In this document: positions 35,268 through 43,123 of the stretch, piece after piece | Numbering within the stretch: the stretch's first letter is position 1 | Layout: each line of letters opens with the position of its first letter | Assembly: GCA_964358855.1 (NCBI GenBank) | Contig: CAYHQQ010000001.1 | Coordinates: forward strand, 186,001-250,000 | Source of the DNA: UBA2396 sp038042175 | GTDB taxonomy: Bacteria; Planctomycetota; Phycisphaerae; Phycisphaerales; UBA1924 | DNA: 64,000 nucleotides | Direction: 5' to 3' | Made by a program: the position numbers and the translations under genes | The notes under the pieces: generated by a model | The model's database searches: none | What the model was told of the DNA's origin: nothing | The model's input: only the letters and a program-made list of their open reading frames with translations

Positions 35268-37037
35268 CTACCGACCAGGCGGCGCGCCCGGCCCCGCCTT
35301 GGCCGTGGCGATGACCTGCTGGAGAATGTCTCCCCCCTCGCCCTTCCACGCCGCAAGTCGCTTCCCGTTGATGAGCACCCAGGGCAACTCGGTCACCCCA
35401 GCCGCCTGTCCCATCGCAACGTCCTGAGCAAGGGCCCGCGTCGCCTCGGCCTGATCCCGCAGGGCAACGATCGCCGTCCAGTCCAGGTTGTGTTGCTCGG
35501 CGACACCTCGAAGACCGGCATCGGAATAGACCCGATGGTTCGCCAGTGTCCACTCATGGATCGCCCAGAACGCCGCCTCGCCGCCGACGATCCCAAACGC
35601 CTCGGCGCTGCGGGCCATGCGGCAGGCCAGCGGATGAAGGCTTCGCGGCACCGCGGGATTGCACTTGCTGTCGCCGGGAAAGTGCCGATAGTGGTACGCG
35701 AGGGTCGGATCCTTGGAGACCATCGCCCTGATCTTCGCGTCAAGCTCGGCGGTGCCGTCGTCCTGATAGTCGCCAAAGACGTCGATCACAACCGCCCCAG
35801 AGCCCGCCGCGCCCACGCGATGATCGGTGCTGTCGGGCGCCATCACAACCGGAGTCTCCGCAAGCCACTCGCTCAAGGAACGCTCGACGCCCGTCGGTGG
35901 TTTGTCGGCGCTCGCCGGAGCGCCCGAGCGTGCCGCGGCCTCCAACGCCCGGGCGATCGCGTCGGGCACGTTCCAGCCGCGCAGCTCGACGCCGTTGACG
36001 AAGATCGTCGGCGTGCGATTGAGCCCCAGCCCTACCGCCCGGCGGGCATCACCCCTGACCAGCTCGAGCGTCTCGGGCGCATCGAACGCCTTGAAGAAAG
36101 ACGCCTCGTCGAGCCCAAGTGCCCGGACCTCCGCGCCAAGGCTGGTCCGCGAGAAGGCCCCACGAAGCTCAAAGAGCCTTCGATGCATGGCCCAGAAGCC
36201 CTTGACACCCCCGACCATTCCGCCCGCCTCCGCCGCCAGGGCCGCCTGGCACGCGTTCGCATGGATGGTCTGCTTCACCGCGGGATTGCAGTCGACACAG
36301 AACGGAAAGTGAAACACGCTGAGCGACGTGTCGCCTCGAACACCCAGGAGCCGCTCGATCTCGGCGTCGACAACGCGGCAGTCAGGGCACTGGTAGCCGG
36401 TAAACACCACCACTCGGACCTTGGCGTTCGACGGGCCCAGCCTGTACCGACCCTCAAAGGCCGGGACCGCGGGCCTGTCGCCGCCGGCGATCTGCGCGAT
36501 CGACTCGGCCGCTTCCTGGCCGCTCCGGGAAGCGAGCTCGCGCTCGTGGCGTCGTTCCACCAGTGTGAGCAGCGTCGCCGCCACCAGCGCCACACCGACG
36601 CAAAGCCCCGACCGCGCCGGACTCCAGCGAAGGCTCGCACCACGGCACGCGAGCTCGAACGAGATCCAGGCGATCAAACTCCCCGCGTGGCATACCAGAC
36701 ACCAGGGACACCACAGTCTTTCGAAGGCCGACACGCCAAGAAACGCCGCCGAGCCCAGAGCGCACACCCTGGCCAACCATCGCGTGCCCCGATCCGGGGC
36801 GCTGCAACACAGGCCCATCGCAAGCGCGATGAAGGCAGAAAGCGCCAAGGAGGCCGTCGACGTTCCAAGCACCGGCACAGTGGCCCACACGCTCGCAGCG
36901 GCGGCGGCGCACCCCGAGCTCGGCCCGCAACCCGGCGTCGCCAGACCCGTGGTTCGCCCGAGAACAAGGACGCCCGAACCGACGATCGCGGCGAGAACCG
37001 AGAACCTGGCCGCGAGAATTGGAAGTCTGGAAGGCAT
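35268..37037 (-). CDS. VKOR domain fused to two thioredoxin/DsbA-like domains
   Basis: 589 residues from the ATG at 37037. The N-terminal ~160 residues form a four-helix VKOR domain with loop cysteines (GCGPSSGC) and redox motif CPWC in ERLWCPWCLVCHAG (~109). VKOR reoxidises thiol oxidases using quinone, and mqnA in this window fits a menaquinone supply. A first DsbA-like domain has CPDC (~217, VVFTGYQCPDCRVVDAEI) and cis-Pro NRTPTIFVNG. A second copy follows from ~415 with VIDVFGDYQDDGTAELDAKI, so its CxxC is replaced by DDGT, but it keeps cis-Pro TELPWVLING and the secondary Cys pair (KCNPAV..LACRMA). Likely drives disulphide formation in exported proteins such as the Cys-rich dockerin protein divergently encoded. 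Confidence 0.87.
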   Translation of the reverse strand: MPSRLPILAARFSVLAAIVGSGVLVLGRTTGLATPGCGPSSGCAAAAASVWATVPVLGTSTASLALSAFIALAMGLCCSAPDRGTRWLARVCALGSAAFLGVSAFERLWCPWCLVCHAGSLIAWISFELACRGASLRWSPARSGLCVGVALVAATLLTLVERRHERELASRSGQEAAESIAQIAGGDRPAVPAFEGRYRLGPSNAKVRVVVFTGYQCPDCRVVDAEIERLLGVRGDTSLSVFHFPFCVDCNPAVKQTIHANACQAALAAEAGGMVGGVKGFWAMHRRLFELRGAFSRTSLGAEVRALGLDEASFFKAFDAPETLELVRGDARRAVGLGLNRTPTIFVNGVELRGWNVPDAIARALEAAARSGAPASADKPPTGVERSLSEWLAETPVVMAPDSTDHRVGAAGSGAVVIDVFGDYQDDGTAELDAKIRAMVSKDPTLAYHYRHFPGDSKCNPAVPRSLHPLACRMARSAEAFGIVGGEAAFWAIHEWTLANHRVYSDAGLRGVAEQHNLDWTAIVALRDQAEATRALAQDVAMGQAAGVTELPWVLINGKRLAAWKGEGGDILQQVIATAKAGPGAPPGR

Positions 37038-37297
37038 GGATGCGAAGTGGAGGAGTGTAAACCGCCCGCGATTGAGGGCGATCGGTGGCTTTCGGGTGTT
37101 TCCCGGGAACACCGATGGGCCCAGGTCCGCATAGAACAACGAGCCGCGTTCTGCACGCCGGCTGAGTTTTGATTCGTGTTCGGGTATCTTCCGGCACGAA
37201 TTGGAGGTATGCTGGGCAAGTCAGCGAATGGGCGGCAATCGGGCTGGGCGAACCGGCACGTTCCACGGGAAAGTCACGAGAGCTGGGAGGATGTTTC

Positions 37298-38851
37298 ATG
37301 GGTTTGATCCGGTCTATTGGTGCGGCCGCGAGTCTCTTGGGAATGGCCGCGATCTGCTCGTCGGCAACCGCGATGGGTCAGCCCGTTGAGGATGGTGCGA
37401 GCCAGTCGACACGCCGGGTCGAAGTCCCCGTCACGTTCGACACCCTTCGAGTTCTCCACGTGACGCCCCGGGGAGTCGTGGCGAACCCCGCGAACCTGCC
37501 CGAGGCCTGCAACACCCTCTCAAGCCACACCGACGCCAACTTTGGCGGAGGGTCGTTCAACCTTCAAGCTGGCATGGTGGACACTGAAGCCTTCGCGGCG
37601 ACGTACACCGTGGCGGCGGGTGACTGGCCCATCAAGCACAACATGACCGAAGTGATCTTCGGCACGGAGAACACCATCGTCGCGACCACGACCCAGTGGT
37701 CAATCCTGATCTACGAGGGCACGCCCCAGTCGGGCACGCTGGTGGCGACCTACTCGTCCGATGGCACGATTCTCCCTCACATCGAGATCCCCCCGGGGAC
37801 CAACGGGGTGAACCTGCAGTTCTCCATCGATCCAGAAGACCCCGAGCAGGTCATCCTCAACGACAATGGCTCGCACCAGTTCACCGTGGCGATCCGCATC
37901 GATCATCTCAACCAGAACCCGGCGAATCCCTGCTCAACGGCGCCCACAAGAAACCGAAACGCCTTCATGGCGTCCGACGTGTCGGGACTCGCCCAGCCCA
38001 CGCTCAACTGGCTCAACGGCATCAACTGCGGAGCGTTTGGCTGCCCCTCCAACGGCGGCTGGGCCCGGTTCTCCAACCTTCCCACCTTCTGCCGTCCAAC
38101 CGGCGACTGGGTTGGACGCACCACCTGGTCGAGCTTGAACTGCAACCCCGGCGTGGGCGGGTGCTGCCTCCCCAACGGCAGTTGCATCATCACCACTGTG
38201 GGCGACTGCCAGACCCAGCAGGGTCTCTACCGCGGCGACGGCTCCGACTGCAACGGGGCCGGCTGCATCGCCGCCGCCGGCGCCTGCTGCTTCTCCAACA
38301 ACTTCTGCCTCACGCTCAGCCAGGTAGACTGCGCCGGAGCGGGCGGAACCTGGCTTGGGGCCAACACGGTCTGCGGCGCCGGAAACGCCTGCCCCACCGG
38401 CGCCTGCTGCCTCCCCGATGGCTCGTGCATCACCGGCGTCACCGCCGGCCAGTGCACCGCCCAGAGCGGCACCTTCCGCGGCGTCGGCTCGACCTGCAAC
38501 GGCGCCAACTGCCCTCAGCCCGCGGGTGCGTGCTGCCTCTCCAATGGATTCTGCCTCCAGGCGACCCAGCAGGACTGCGCCGGGATTCCCGGAAGCTCGT
38601 GGTCCGGAGCTTTCACAACGTGCGTCGATGGCAACGCCAACGGCCAGGCCGACGTCTGCGAGCCCCCGTTCTGTCCCGCCGATTTCGATGGTGACGGCAC
38701 CGCCGACTTCTTCGACTACGACGCGTTTGTAATCTGTTTCGAGGGAGGCTCCTGCCCGCCGGGCAAGACCGCCGACTTCGACGGCGACGGCGTCTCCGAC
38801 TTCTTCGACTACGACGCGTTTGTCGTCTCCTTCGAGGCCGGATGCCCCTGA
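37298..38851 (+). CDS. Secreted Cys-rich repeat protein with C-terminal GC-type dockerin
   Basis: 517 residues; GGGAGG 7 nt before the ATG at 37298. Signal peptide IGAASLLGMAAIC-type, cleaved near ATAMG-Q. The N-terminal ~260 residues form an unrecognised beta-rich domain with paired Cys. Then four modules of 40-50 residues beginning GCCLPNGSC, GACCFSNNFC, GACCLPDGSC and GACCLSNGFC, each with about six Cys, a pattern seen in planctomycete secreted proteins. The end is a duplicated DFDGDGxxDFFDYDAFV dockerin closed by CP. Likely disulphide-rich surface protein; the VKOR-Dsb fusion lies divergently upstream (260 nt). Confidence 0.85.
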   Translation: MGLIRSIGAAASLLGMAAICSSATAMGQPVEDGASQSTRRVEVPVTFDTLRVLHVTPRGVVANPANLPEACNTLSSHTDANFGGGSFNLQAGMVDTEAFAATYTVAAGDWPIKHNMTEVIFGTENTIVATTTQWSILIYEGTPQSGTLVATYSSDGTILPHIEIPPGTNGVNLQFSIDPEDPEQVILNDNGSHQFTVAIRIDHLNQNPANPCSTAPTRNRNAFMASDVSGLAQPTLNWLNGINCGAFGCPSNGGWARFSNLPTFCRPTGDWVGRTTWSSLNCNPGVGGCCLPNGSCIITTVGDCQTQQGLYRGDGSDCNGAGCIAAAGACCFSNNFCLTLSQVDCAGAGGTWLGANTVCGAGNACPTGACCLPDGSCITGVTAGQCTAQSGTFRGVGSTCNGANCPQPAGACCLSNGFCLQATQQDCAGIPGSSWSGAFTTCVDGNANGQADVCEPPFCPADFDGDGTADFFDYDAFVICFEGGSCPPGKTADFDGDGVSDFFDYDAFVVSFEAGCP

Positions 38852-38938
38852 GTCTGTTCCTCGCACCCGTTCTACCTGTTGGACATGTCCACGATCTATG
38901 CCCGCTCGAGAGAGCGGAGCGACAAGGGGCCCCCACCG

Positions 38939-40501
38939 ATGCTCGCGCATTTCGTTCTCGCCTGCTGTGGCCTCGCCGCCACTCCCGCACGTCCCGCCTA
39001 CTGGGTCTACCTCACGGACAAGGGGCTTTCGCCCGTCCAGGAATCGGCCGCCATCGACGCGATGGAGTCCACCGCCGACCCGCTCCAGGTCGCCAGGCGT
39101 CGCCTCCGCCGCACTGATCCAGGCCTGTTCGATGCCCGCGACCTCCCCGTGTCCCCGGCGGCCCTCGAAGGTGTGCTCGCGACGGGCGCAACGCTGCGGC
39201 AGACGAGCCGCTGGCTCAACGCTGTGAGCGTTGAGGCAAGCGCCGATCAGATCGACGCCATCGCAAACCTCCCCGGCGTCGCCTCGATCAGACCCGTGGC
39301 CACCGGTCACCGCCTCACCCCGATCGCACCCGACGACGCGCTCGCCTCAGGCCCGGGCCTCTCGCGTGACTTCTACGGCTACTCCAGTGCCCAGCTGAAC
39401 CAAATGAACCTGCCCGCCCTCCATTCGCAAGGCTTCCGCGGGCAAGGCGTCGTGATCGCGGTTCTCGACACCGGCCTGGTCCGCACTCACGCCGCCTTCA
39501 ACAACCCCGCCAACCCGCTCAACCTCATCGCGTCCTACGACTTCGTCAAGCACGACGACAACGTGGGCATCCAGGCCGGCGACGACCCCGACCAGCACCG
39601 CCACGGCACCTGGATCACCGGTTGCATCGGCTCCTACTGGCCCGACACGCTCGTGGGCGGGGCCTACCAGGCCTCGTTCATCATGTGCAAGACCGAGGAC
39701 CTCCCCACCGAGACGCCCATCGAAGAGGACAACTACGTCGCCGGCGTCGAGTTCGCAGAGGCCCACGGCGCCGACGTCTGCACCAGCTCGCTCGGCTACA
39801 TCGACTGGTACACCCAGGCCCAGCTCAACGGCACCACCGCCGTCACCACCCAGATCGTCAACATCGCCTCGGCCAACGGCGTCCACTTCTGCACCGCCAT
39901 GGGCAACTCGGGGCACGACGCCAACCCCGCCCTGAGCCATTTCATCGCGCCCGCAGACGCATTCCACGTGATCTCGTGCGGCGCCCTCGACGAGGCCGGC
40001 AACATCGCCGGTTTCAGCTCCGACGGCCCCACCGCCGACGGGCGCGTCAAGCCCGAGATCCTCGCCCGCGGCGTCAACACCCTCACCGTCTCCTCGAGCA
40101 ACGACTCGAACCTCGCCCAGGTCAGCGGCACCTCCCTCAGCACACCCCTGATCGCCGCCGCCGTCGCCTGCATCACCTCCGCACACCCCAACTGGACCGT
40201 GGCCCAGATGCGCCGCGCGATCCTCAGCACCGCCCGCGACCAGGTCGCCAACGGCACTTTCGACCCCACCTTCGTCCGCGGCTACGGCCTCATCGACGCC
40301 GCCGCTGCCGCCGCCTTCCCCATCTGCTCCGCCGACTTCGACGCCGACGGCACCGTCGACTTCTTCGACTACGACGCGTTTGTGAATTGCTTCGAGGGAA
40401 CCGCGTGCCCGCCAGGTGCGACGGCCGATTTCGACGGCGACGACACCGTCGATTTCTTCGACTACGACGCGTTCGTGGTTGCGTTTGAGGCGGGATGTTG
40501 A
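38939..40501 (+). CDS. Secreted subtilisin-family serine protease (S8) with GC-type dockerin
   Basis: 520 residues from the ATG at 38939, with AAGGGG 9 nt upstream; a hydrophobic N-terminus MLAHFVLACCGLAATPARPA acts as signal. Inhibitor/propeptide-like region to ~130, then the catalytic triad: Asp in VIAVLDTGLVRTHAAF (~175), His in DQHRHGTWITGCIG (~221), Ser in VSGTSLSTPLIAAA (~397), plus oxyanion Asn in CTAMGNSGHDANP. C-terminal dockerin with two DFFDYDAFV copies. Extracellular peptidase. 87 nt downstream of the Cys-rich dockerin protein and perhaps cotranscribed. Confidence 0.93.
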   Translation: MLAHFVLACCGLAATPARPAYWVYLTDKGLSPVQESAAIDAMESTADPLQVARRRLRRTDPGLFDARDLPVSPAALEGVLATGATLRQTSRWLNAVSVEASADQIDAIANLPGVASIRPVATGHRLTPIAPDDALASGPGLSRDFYGYSSAQLNQMNLPALHSQGFRGQGVVIAVLDTGLVRTHAAFNNPANPLNLIASYDFVKHDDNVGIQAGDDPDQHRHGTWITGCIGSYWPDTLVGGAYQASFIMCKTEDLPTETPIEEDNYVAGVEFAEAHGADVCTSSLGYIDWYTQAQLNGTTAVTTQIVNIASANGVHFCTAMGNSGHDANPALSHFIAPADAFHVISCGALDEAGNIAGFSSDGPTADGRVKPEILARGVNTLTVSSSNDSNLAQVSGTSLSTPLIAAAVACITSAHPNWTVAQMRRAILSTARDQVANGTFDPTFVRGYGLIDAAAAAAFPICSADFDADGTVDFFDYDAFVNCFEGTACPPGATADFDGDDTVDFFDYDAFVVAFEAGC

Positions 40502-40524
40502 ACTTCGCCGATCTATGAGCGCTT

Positions 40525-40543
40525 CGCTTTCCACCAGAAAGCG
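40525..40543. terminator. Possible weak bidirectional terminator between convergent genes
   Basis: CGCTTTC / GAAAGCG stem, loop CACCA, between the subtilase stop and the convergent small gene. A-rich sequence follows on the plus strand; there is no clear U-run. Confidence 0.3.
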
Positions 40544-40561
40544 TAGTGAAAATAGATAGGG

Positions 40562-40942
40562 CTACTTGGAGGGGAAGAAGTGCATCCACACGATCCCGCC
40601 GGTCGCCGCCGCGAGGACACCGATGACCAGCGACTGCAGCTCAACGACCCGTTCAAGGCAACTGATCGCCTTCTCCGAAGCGTCTTGCCCCGTCGATAGC
40701 GAGGCGACCTTCGTGGCGACCGCGTCTGTCGTGGCACCGGAGGTGGCGGCGAGGGCTTTGTGGTAGTGCTCGCGGTTCTCGGTCAGCTTCGAGTCCTGGC
40801 TCACGGCCGCCGTAGCAAGGGACTCGGTGACAAGCTGCCGAACGCCCTCCTGCATTCCGTCAGGACGCTTACTAATCGCCGCGATGCCTTCGGCAGACTG
40901 GCCTCGGCTCTGCTCACCAGCCGCTTCAGAAGGGACAGACAT
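40562..40942 (-). CDS. Small protein with C-terminal transmembrane helix, unknown
   Basis: 126 residues from the ATG at 40942. Mostly helical and polar (EGVRQLVTESLATAAVSQDS, ENREHYHKALAATSGAT), with a C-terminal transmembrane helix LQSLVIGVLAAATGGIVWMH. No family recognised. The 141 nt at its 5' end overlap a second helical frame (40801-41133). The two may be one gene split by a frameshift, since the upstream frame has a coiled-coil-like stretch ending in nonsense exactly where this one begins to look real. Base composition is less GC3-biased than neighbours, hinting at acquired DNA. Confidence 0.45.
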   Translation of the reverse strand: MSVPSEAAGEQSRGQSAEGIAAISKRPDGMQEGVRQLVTESLATAAVSQDSKLTENREHYHKALAATSGATTDAVATKVASLSTGQDASEKAISCLERVVELQSLVIGVLAAATGGIVWMHFFPSK

Positions 40943-41133
40943 TCCTCGTGGGCAGTTCGTAACAACGCCTCGGCGGCCTGACGCAGAGAGTCCATAGATT
41001 CTGCAATCTGTTTGCTCTGCCCAGCGGCCGCAGCGGTGGTACCGCGCCCGGTTGTCCTGTACCCCAATCCTCGCCCATCTACATCGCTAATCCTGTAGTA
41101 TGTCCATTGGAACACAGCGGGCAGTCTTGTCAT
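40801..41133 (-). CDS. Doubtful small helical protein, possibly the 5' part of a frameshifted gene
   Basis: 110 residues. The middle is plausible protein (IAESMDSLRQAAEALLRTAH, then EECLSLLKRLVSRAEASLPK), but the N-terminus overlaps the end of the 67-residue gene by 47 nt without a Shine-Dalgarno, and the C-terminus is Arg/Pro/Ser-rich. Joining it to the 40562-40942 frame near residue 80 would give a single coiled-coil protein with a C-terminal membrane anchor. It could also be chance. Confidence 0.3.
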   Translation of the reverse strand: MTRLPAVFQWTYYRISDVDGRGLGYRTTGRGTTAAAAGQSKQIAESMDSLRQAAEALLRTAHEECLSLLKRLVSRAEASLPKASRRLVSVLTECRRAFGSLSPSPLLRRP

Positions 41134-41290
41134 CTACGACAATGATACATAAGCGTTGGTCGGCGCTCCAGCGGTAGGTGATATTCCACCTATTAGTTTC
41201 GTCGTCAAGCTTTGCTTTCACCAATTCCATCTTCGTGGCGTCAGCTCCTACGAATTCATTAGCCACTTCAATTGCCCGTTCCTTGGTCAT
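41087..41290 (-). CDS. Small conserved-looking hypothetical protein
   Basis: 67 residues with GAGG 7 nt before the ATG. Balanced composition (MTKERAIEVANEFVGADATK, RWNITYRWSADQRLCIIVVD) typical of a small alpha/beta protein; ends in PMDILQD. Resembles small PepSY-like or immunity-sized proteins only in general style. Not recognised. Confidence 0.5.
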   Translation of the reverse strand: MTKERAIEVANEFVGADATKMELVKAKLDDETNRWNITYRWSADQRLCIIVVDDKTARCVPMDILQD

Positions 41291-41891
41291 TTGTTGTCCT
41301 CACGCTATTTTCTTCTCTAGTAATGTAATCGGTCGCGTGCGTTCGATCTCTGGACTTGAGACTGTTCCAACGGCCCTCTTGACGTAGCCGATCGTAGACG
41401 GCCCGCTCGCGCCGTACTTGCGCCGTTCTCCAGTGCTCGGCTTCCCTGAGCGGCGGGTGGCATCGAAGTTCCAATGAGTGCCCGTGGCGCCGCCTCGTGC
41501 CATCGAAGTCGGCTTTGAGACTTCGATGGTCGCGTGCCCTGCTTCCGATCCACTCGGTGTTGGCGACCGACGGGTCTAGACGCGTGACGCGAGTCGCTCC
41601 TCTGCAAAGTGACACGAACCGCTCGCACATCGTTCCCAGCCACCCTTCGCGGCCCGAGCGACTCGTGCCGGTTCGCCCGCGGCTCCAACAAGTCCCTCAG
41701 CCCCCGCACCCGGCGGCCCCACCCAATTCCCGCGCCGCGGCAAGTCCGACCGGTCACTCTTCACCATCCCACCCCTCCCCTTCTCCCCTCGCGCAATCTC
41801 CGCGCGTCCGACAACTCTCTTTCTATCACTCCTTACATCTCCCCCTCCACTTTCAAAGCTTCCCGATTCCTTCGCCCGACCTCTGACACCA
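41291..41891 (+). other. Gene-free stretch with a pyrimidine-rich 3' third
   Basis: Open frames here are short, on both strands, and Arg/Ser/Pro-rich, so I call none of them. From about 41755 to 41880 the plus strand is strongly C/T-biased. I see no tRNA, terminator or clear promoter. The stretch may be remnant DNA. Confidence 0.5.
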
Positions 41892-42152
41892 ATGTCACAG
41901 GCCGCTCCCACACACTCCGACCTCCTCGGCGCATACATCGAACTCCAGGGCGATCTCGCCGCCCTCCGCGCCCGCTTCGCCCTCAGCGGCCTCGAACTCC
42001 TGGCCTTCCTCGAAGACCCCGCCATCTCCCAACCCCTCCCCACTCACACGCCCATCAAGGCGCCCAACAGTCCCCTCATCAAAGTGGTGCCCCACTTCGC
42101 CCTCCTCGTCAACGCAGGCCAGGCCCCCGTGGCACGGGCTTCCAGCCCGTGA
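41892..42152 (+). CDS. Small hypothetical protein, probably truncated
   Basis: 86 residues from the ATG at 41892. The first ~50 residues are a convincing amphipathic helical unit (HSDLLGAYIELQGDLAALRA, then RFALSGLELLAFLEDPAI), of a kind I associate loosely with small planctomycete HTH-like proteins. The last ~12 residues run into the palindromic repeat at 42129, so the original C-terminus is probably lost. Function unknown. Confidence 0.45.
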   Translation: MSQAAPTHSDLLGAYIELQGDLAALRARFALSGLELLAFLEDPAISQPLPTHTPIKAPNSPLIKVVPHFALLVNAGQAPVARASSP

Positions 42153-42207
42153 TTCCCAAGTGGCATGGGCTTCCAGCCCGTGACCGTGCTTGGAGTTCCA
42201 GCCCAAG
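42129..42207 (+). repeat. Three tandem REP-like palindromic units
   Basis: Unit 1: stem CACGGGCT (42133-42140) / AGCCCGTG (42144-42151), loop TCC. Unit 2: CATGGGCT (42164-42171) / AGCCCGTG (42175-42182), same loop. Unit 3 (42189-42207) is degenerate: CTTGG..TTCCAGC..CCAAG. Units 1 and 2 share the frame GTGGCAYGGGCTTCCAGCCC over 31 nt spacing. They sit between a truncated small gene and the methyltransferase. Confidence 0.8.
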
Positions 42208-42277
42208 TTTCCTTCCAGCCCTCACAAAGAAGTCACCCGTTGCAACCCCATCCGCGACACCCATACGGTGTTCGCCG

Positions 42278-43027
42278 ATGGACCGCGACTTGTACTCCTT
42301 CGTTCGCCACGCCGCGCTCGAACTCATCAGCCCCCTGCCCATGTCCGCGTACGAAGTGCTCCTCCGTGATCTCTTCCTGCAAGAGCCCGCCGACCTGCTC
42401 GACGTCGGGTGCGGGAAGGGAACACTGTTGCTGGCATTCGCGCGGCGCGGCTGGCGTTCGCACGGCGTGGAGCGGTCACCTCTCATGGCAGAGGCCGCCC
42501 GCCAGGCCGCACTGGACCAGCACCTCCAAGGCCGCTTTCGCATCACCCAAGCCGACGCGGCCCAGGCGGTGGAAGCGCTGCCATCGGCCTCTATCGACTG
42601 CGCCCTGTGCATCGGCTCGTCGCACGCGCTGGGCGGCCTGGACCGCACGCTGGTGGAGTTCTCGCGCCTCGTGCGCCCTGGCGGTAACGTCGTCATCGGC
42701 GAGCTCTACTGGCGATGCCCGCCACAGCAGGAGTTTCTCGATGCTCTGGGCATGAACGCCGCGGATCTGGGCGATCTGAGCGCCACACTCGCCAAAGGCC
42801 CTCCATTTGGGCTTGAGCTTCTCGCGAGTCAGACCGCGACACCCCAGGAGTTCGCGAGTTATGAGGCCGCCCAGCGCCACGCCGGCGCCGCGTGGTGCAC
42901 CGCCAACCCCAACCACCCCGACGCCCCCGCCATCGCCGCCCGAAGCGAGTCCTGGTGGGACCTCCACGAGAAGTACACACGCGACACCTTCGGCTTTGTC
43001 GTCTGCGTCTACCGCGCCCGCACGTAG
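42278..43027 (+). CDS. Class I SAM-dependent methyltransferase
   Basis: 249 residues from the ATG at 42278. Motif I LLDVGCGKGTLLLAFARRG (~50-68), acidic residue HGVERSPLMAEAARQ, motif II QADAAQAVEALPSASIDCAL, and post-motif ALGGLDRTLVEFSRLVRPGG with VIGELYWRCP. Belongs to the broad Rossmann methyltransferase group (UbiE/type-11 style). The extra C-terminal region (PQEFASYEAAQRHAGAAWC, SWWDLHEKYTRDTFGF) suggests a small-molecule substrate, unidentified. Monocistronic. Confidence 0.87.
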   Translation: MDRDLYSFVRHAALELISPLPMSAYEVLLRDLFLQEPADLLDVGCGKGTLLLAFARRGWRSHGVERSPLMAEAARQAALDQHLQGRFRITQADAAQAVEALPSASIDCALCIGSSHALGGLDRTLVEFSRLVRPGGNVVIGELYWRCPPQQEFLDALGMNAADLGDLSATLAKGPPFGLELLASQTATPQEFASYEAAQRHAGAAWCTANPNHPDAPAIAARSESWWDLHEKYTRDTFGFVVCVYRART

Positions 43028-43123
43028 AGCAACCCGGTCGAACGGGTCACCGCACCCACCGCCGGCAAGCCCCTTCGCTACAGTCTTCACCTCGGGATTC
43101 GCCTCACCGCAACGGAGAGTCTC

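Noticed and set aside
41497..41886. 129-codon Pro/Ser/His-rich frame
   Set aside because: It is a translation of the pyrimidine-rich non-coding tract; no start signal and no protein-like periodicity.
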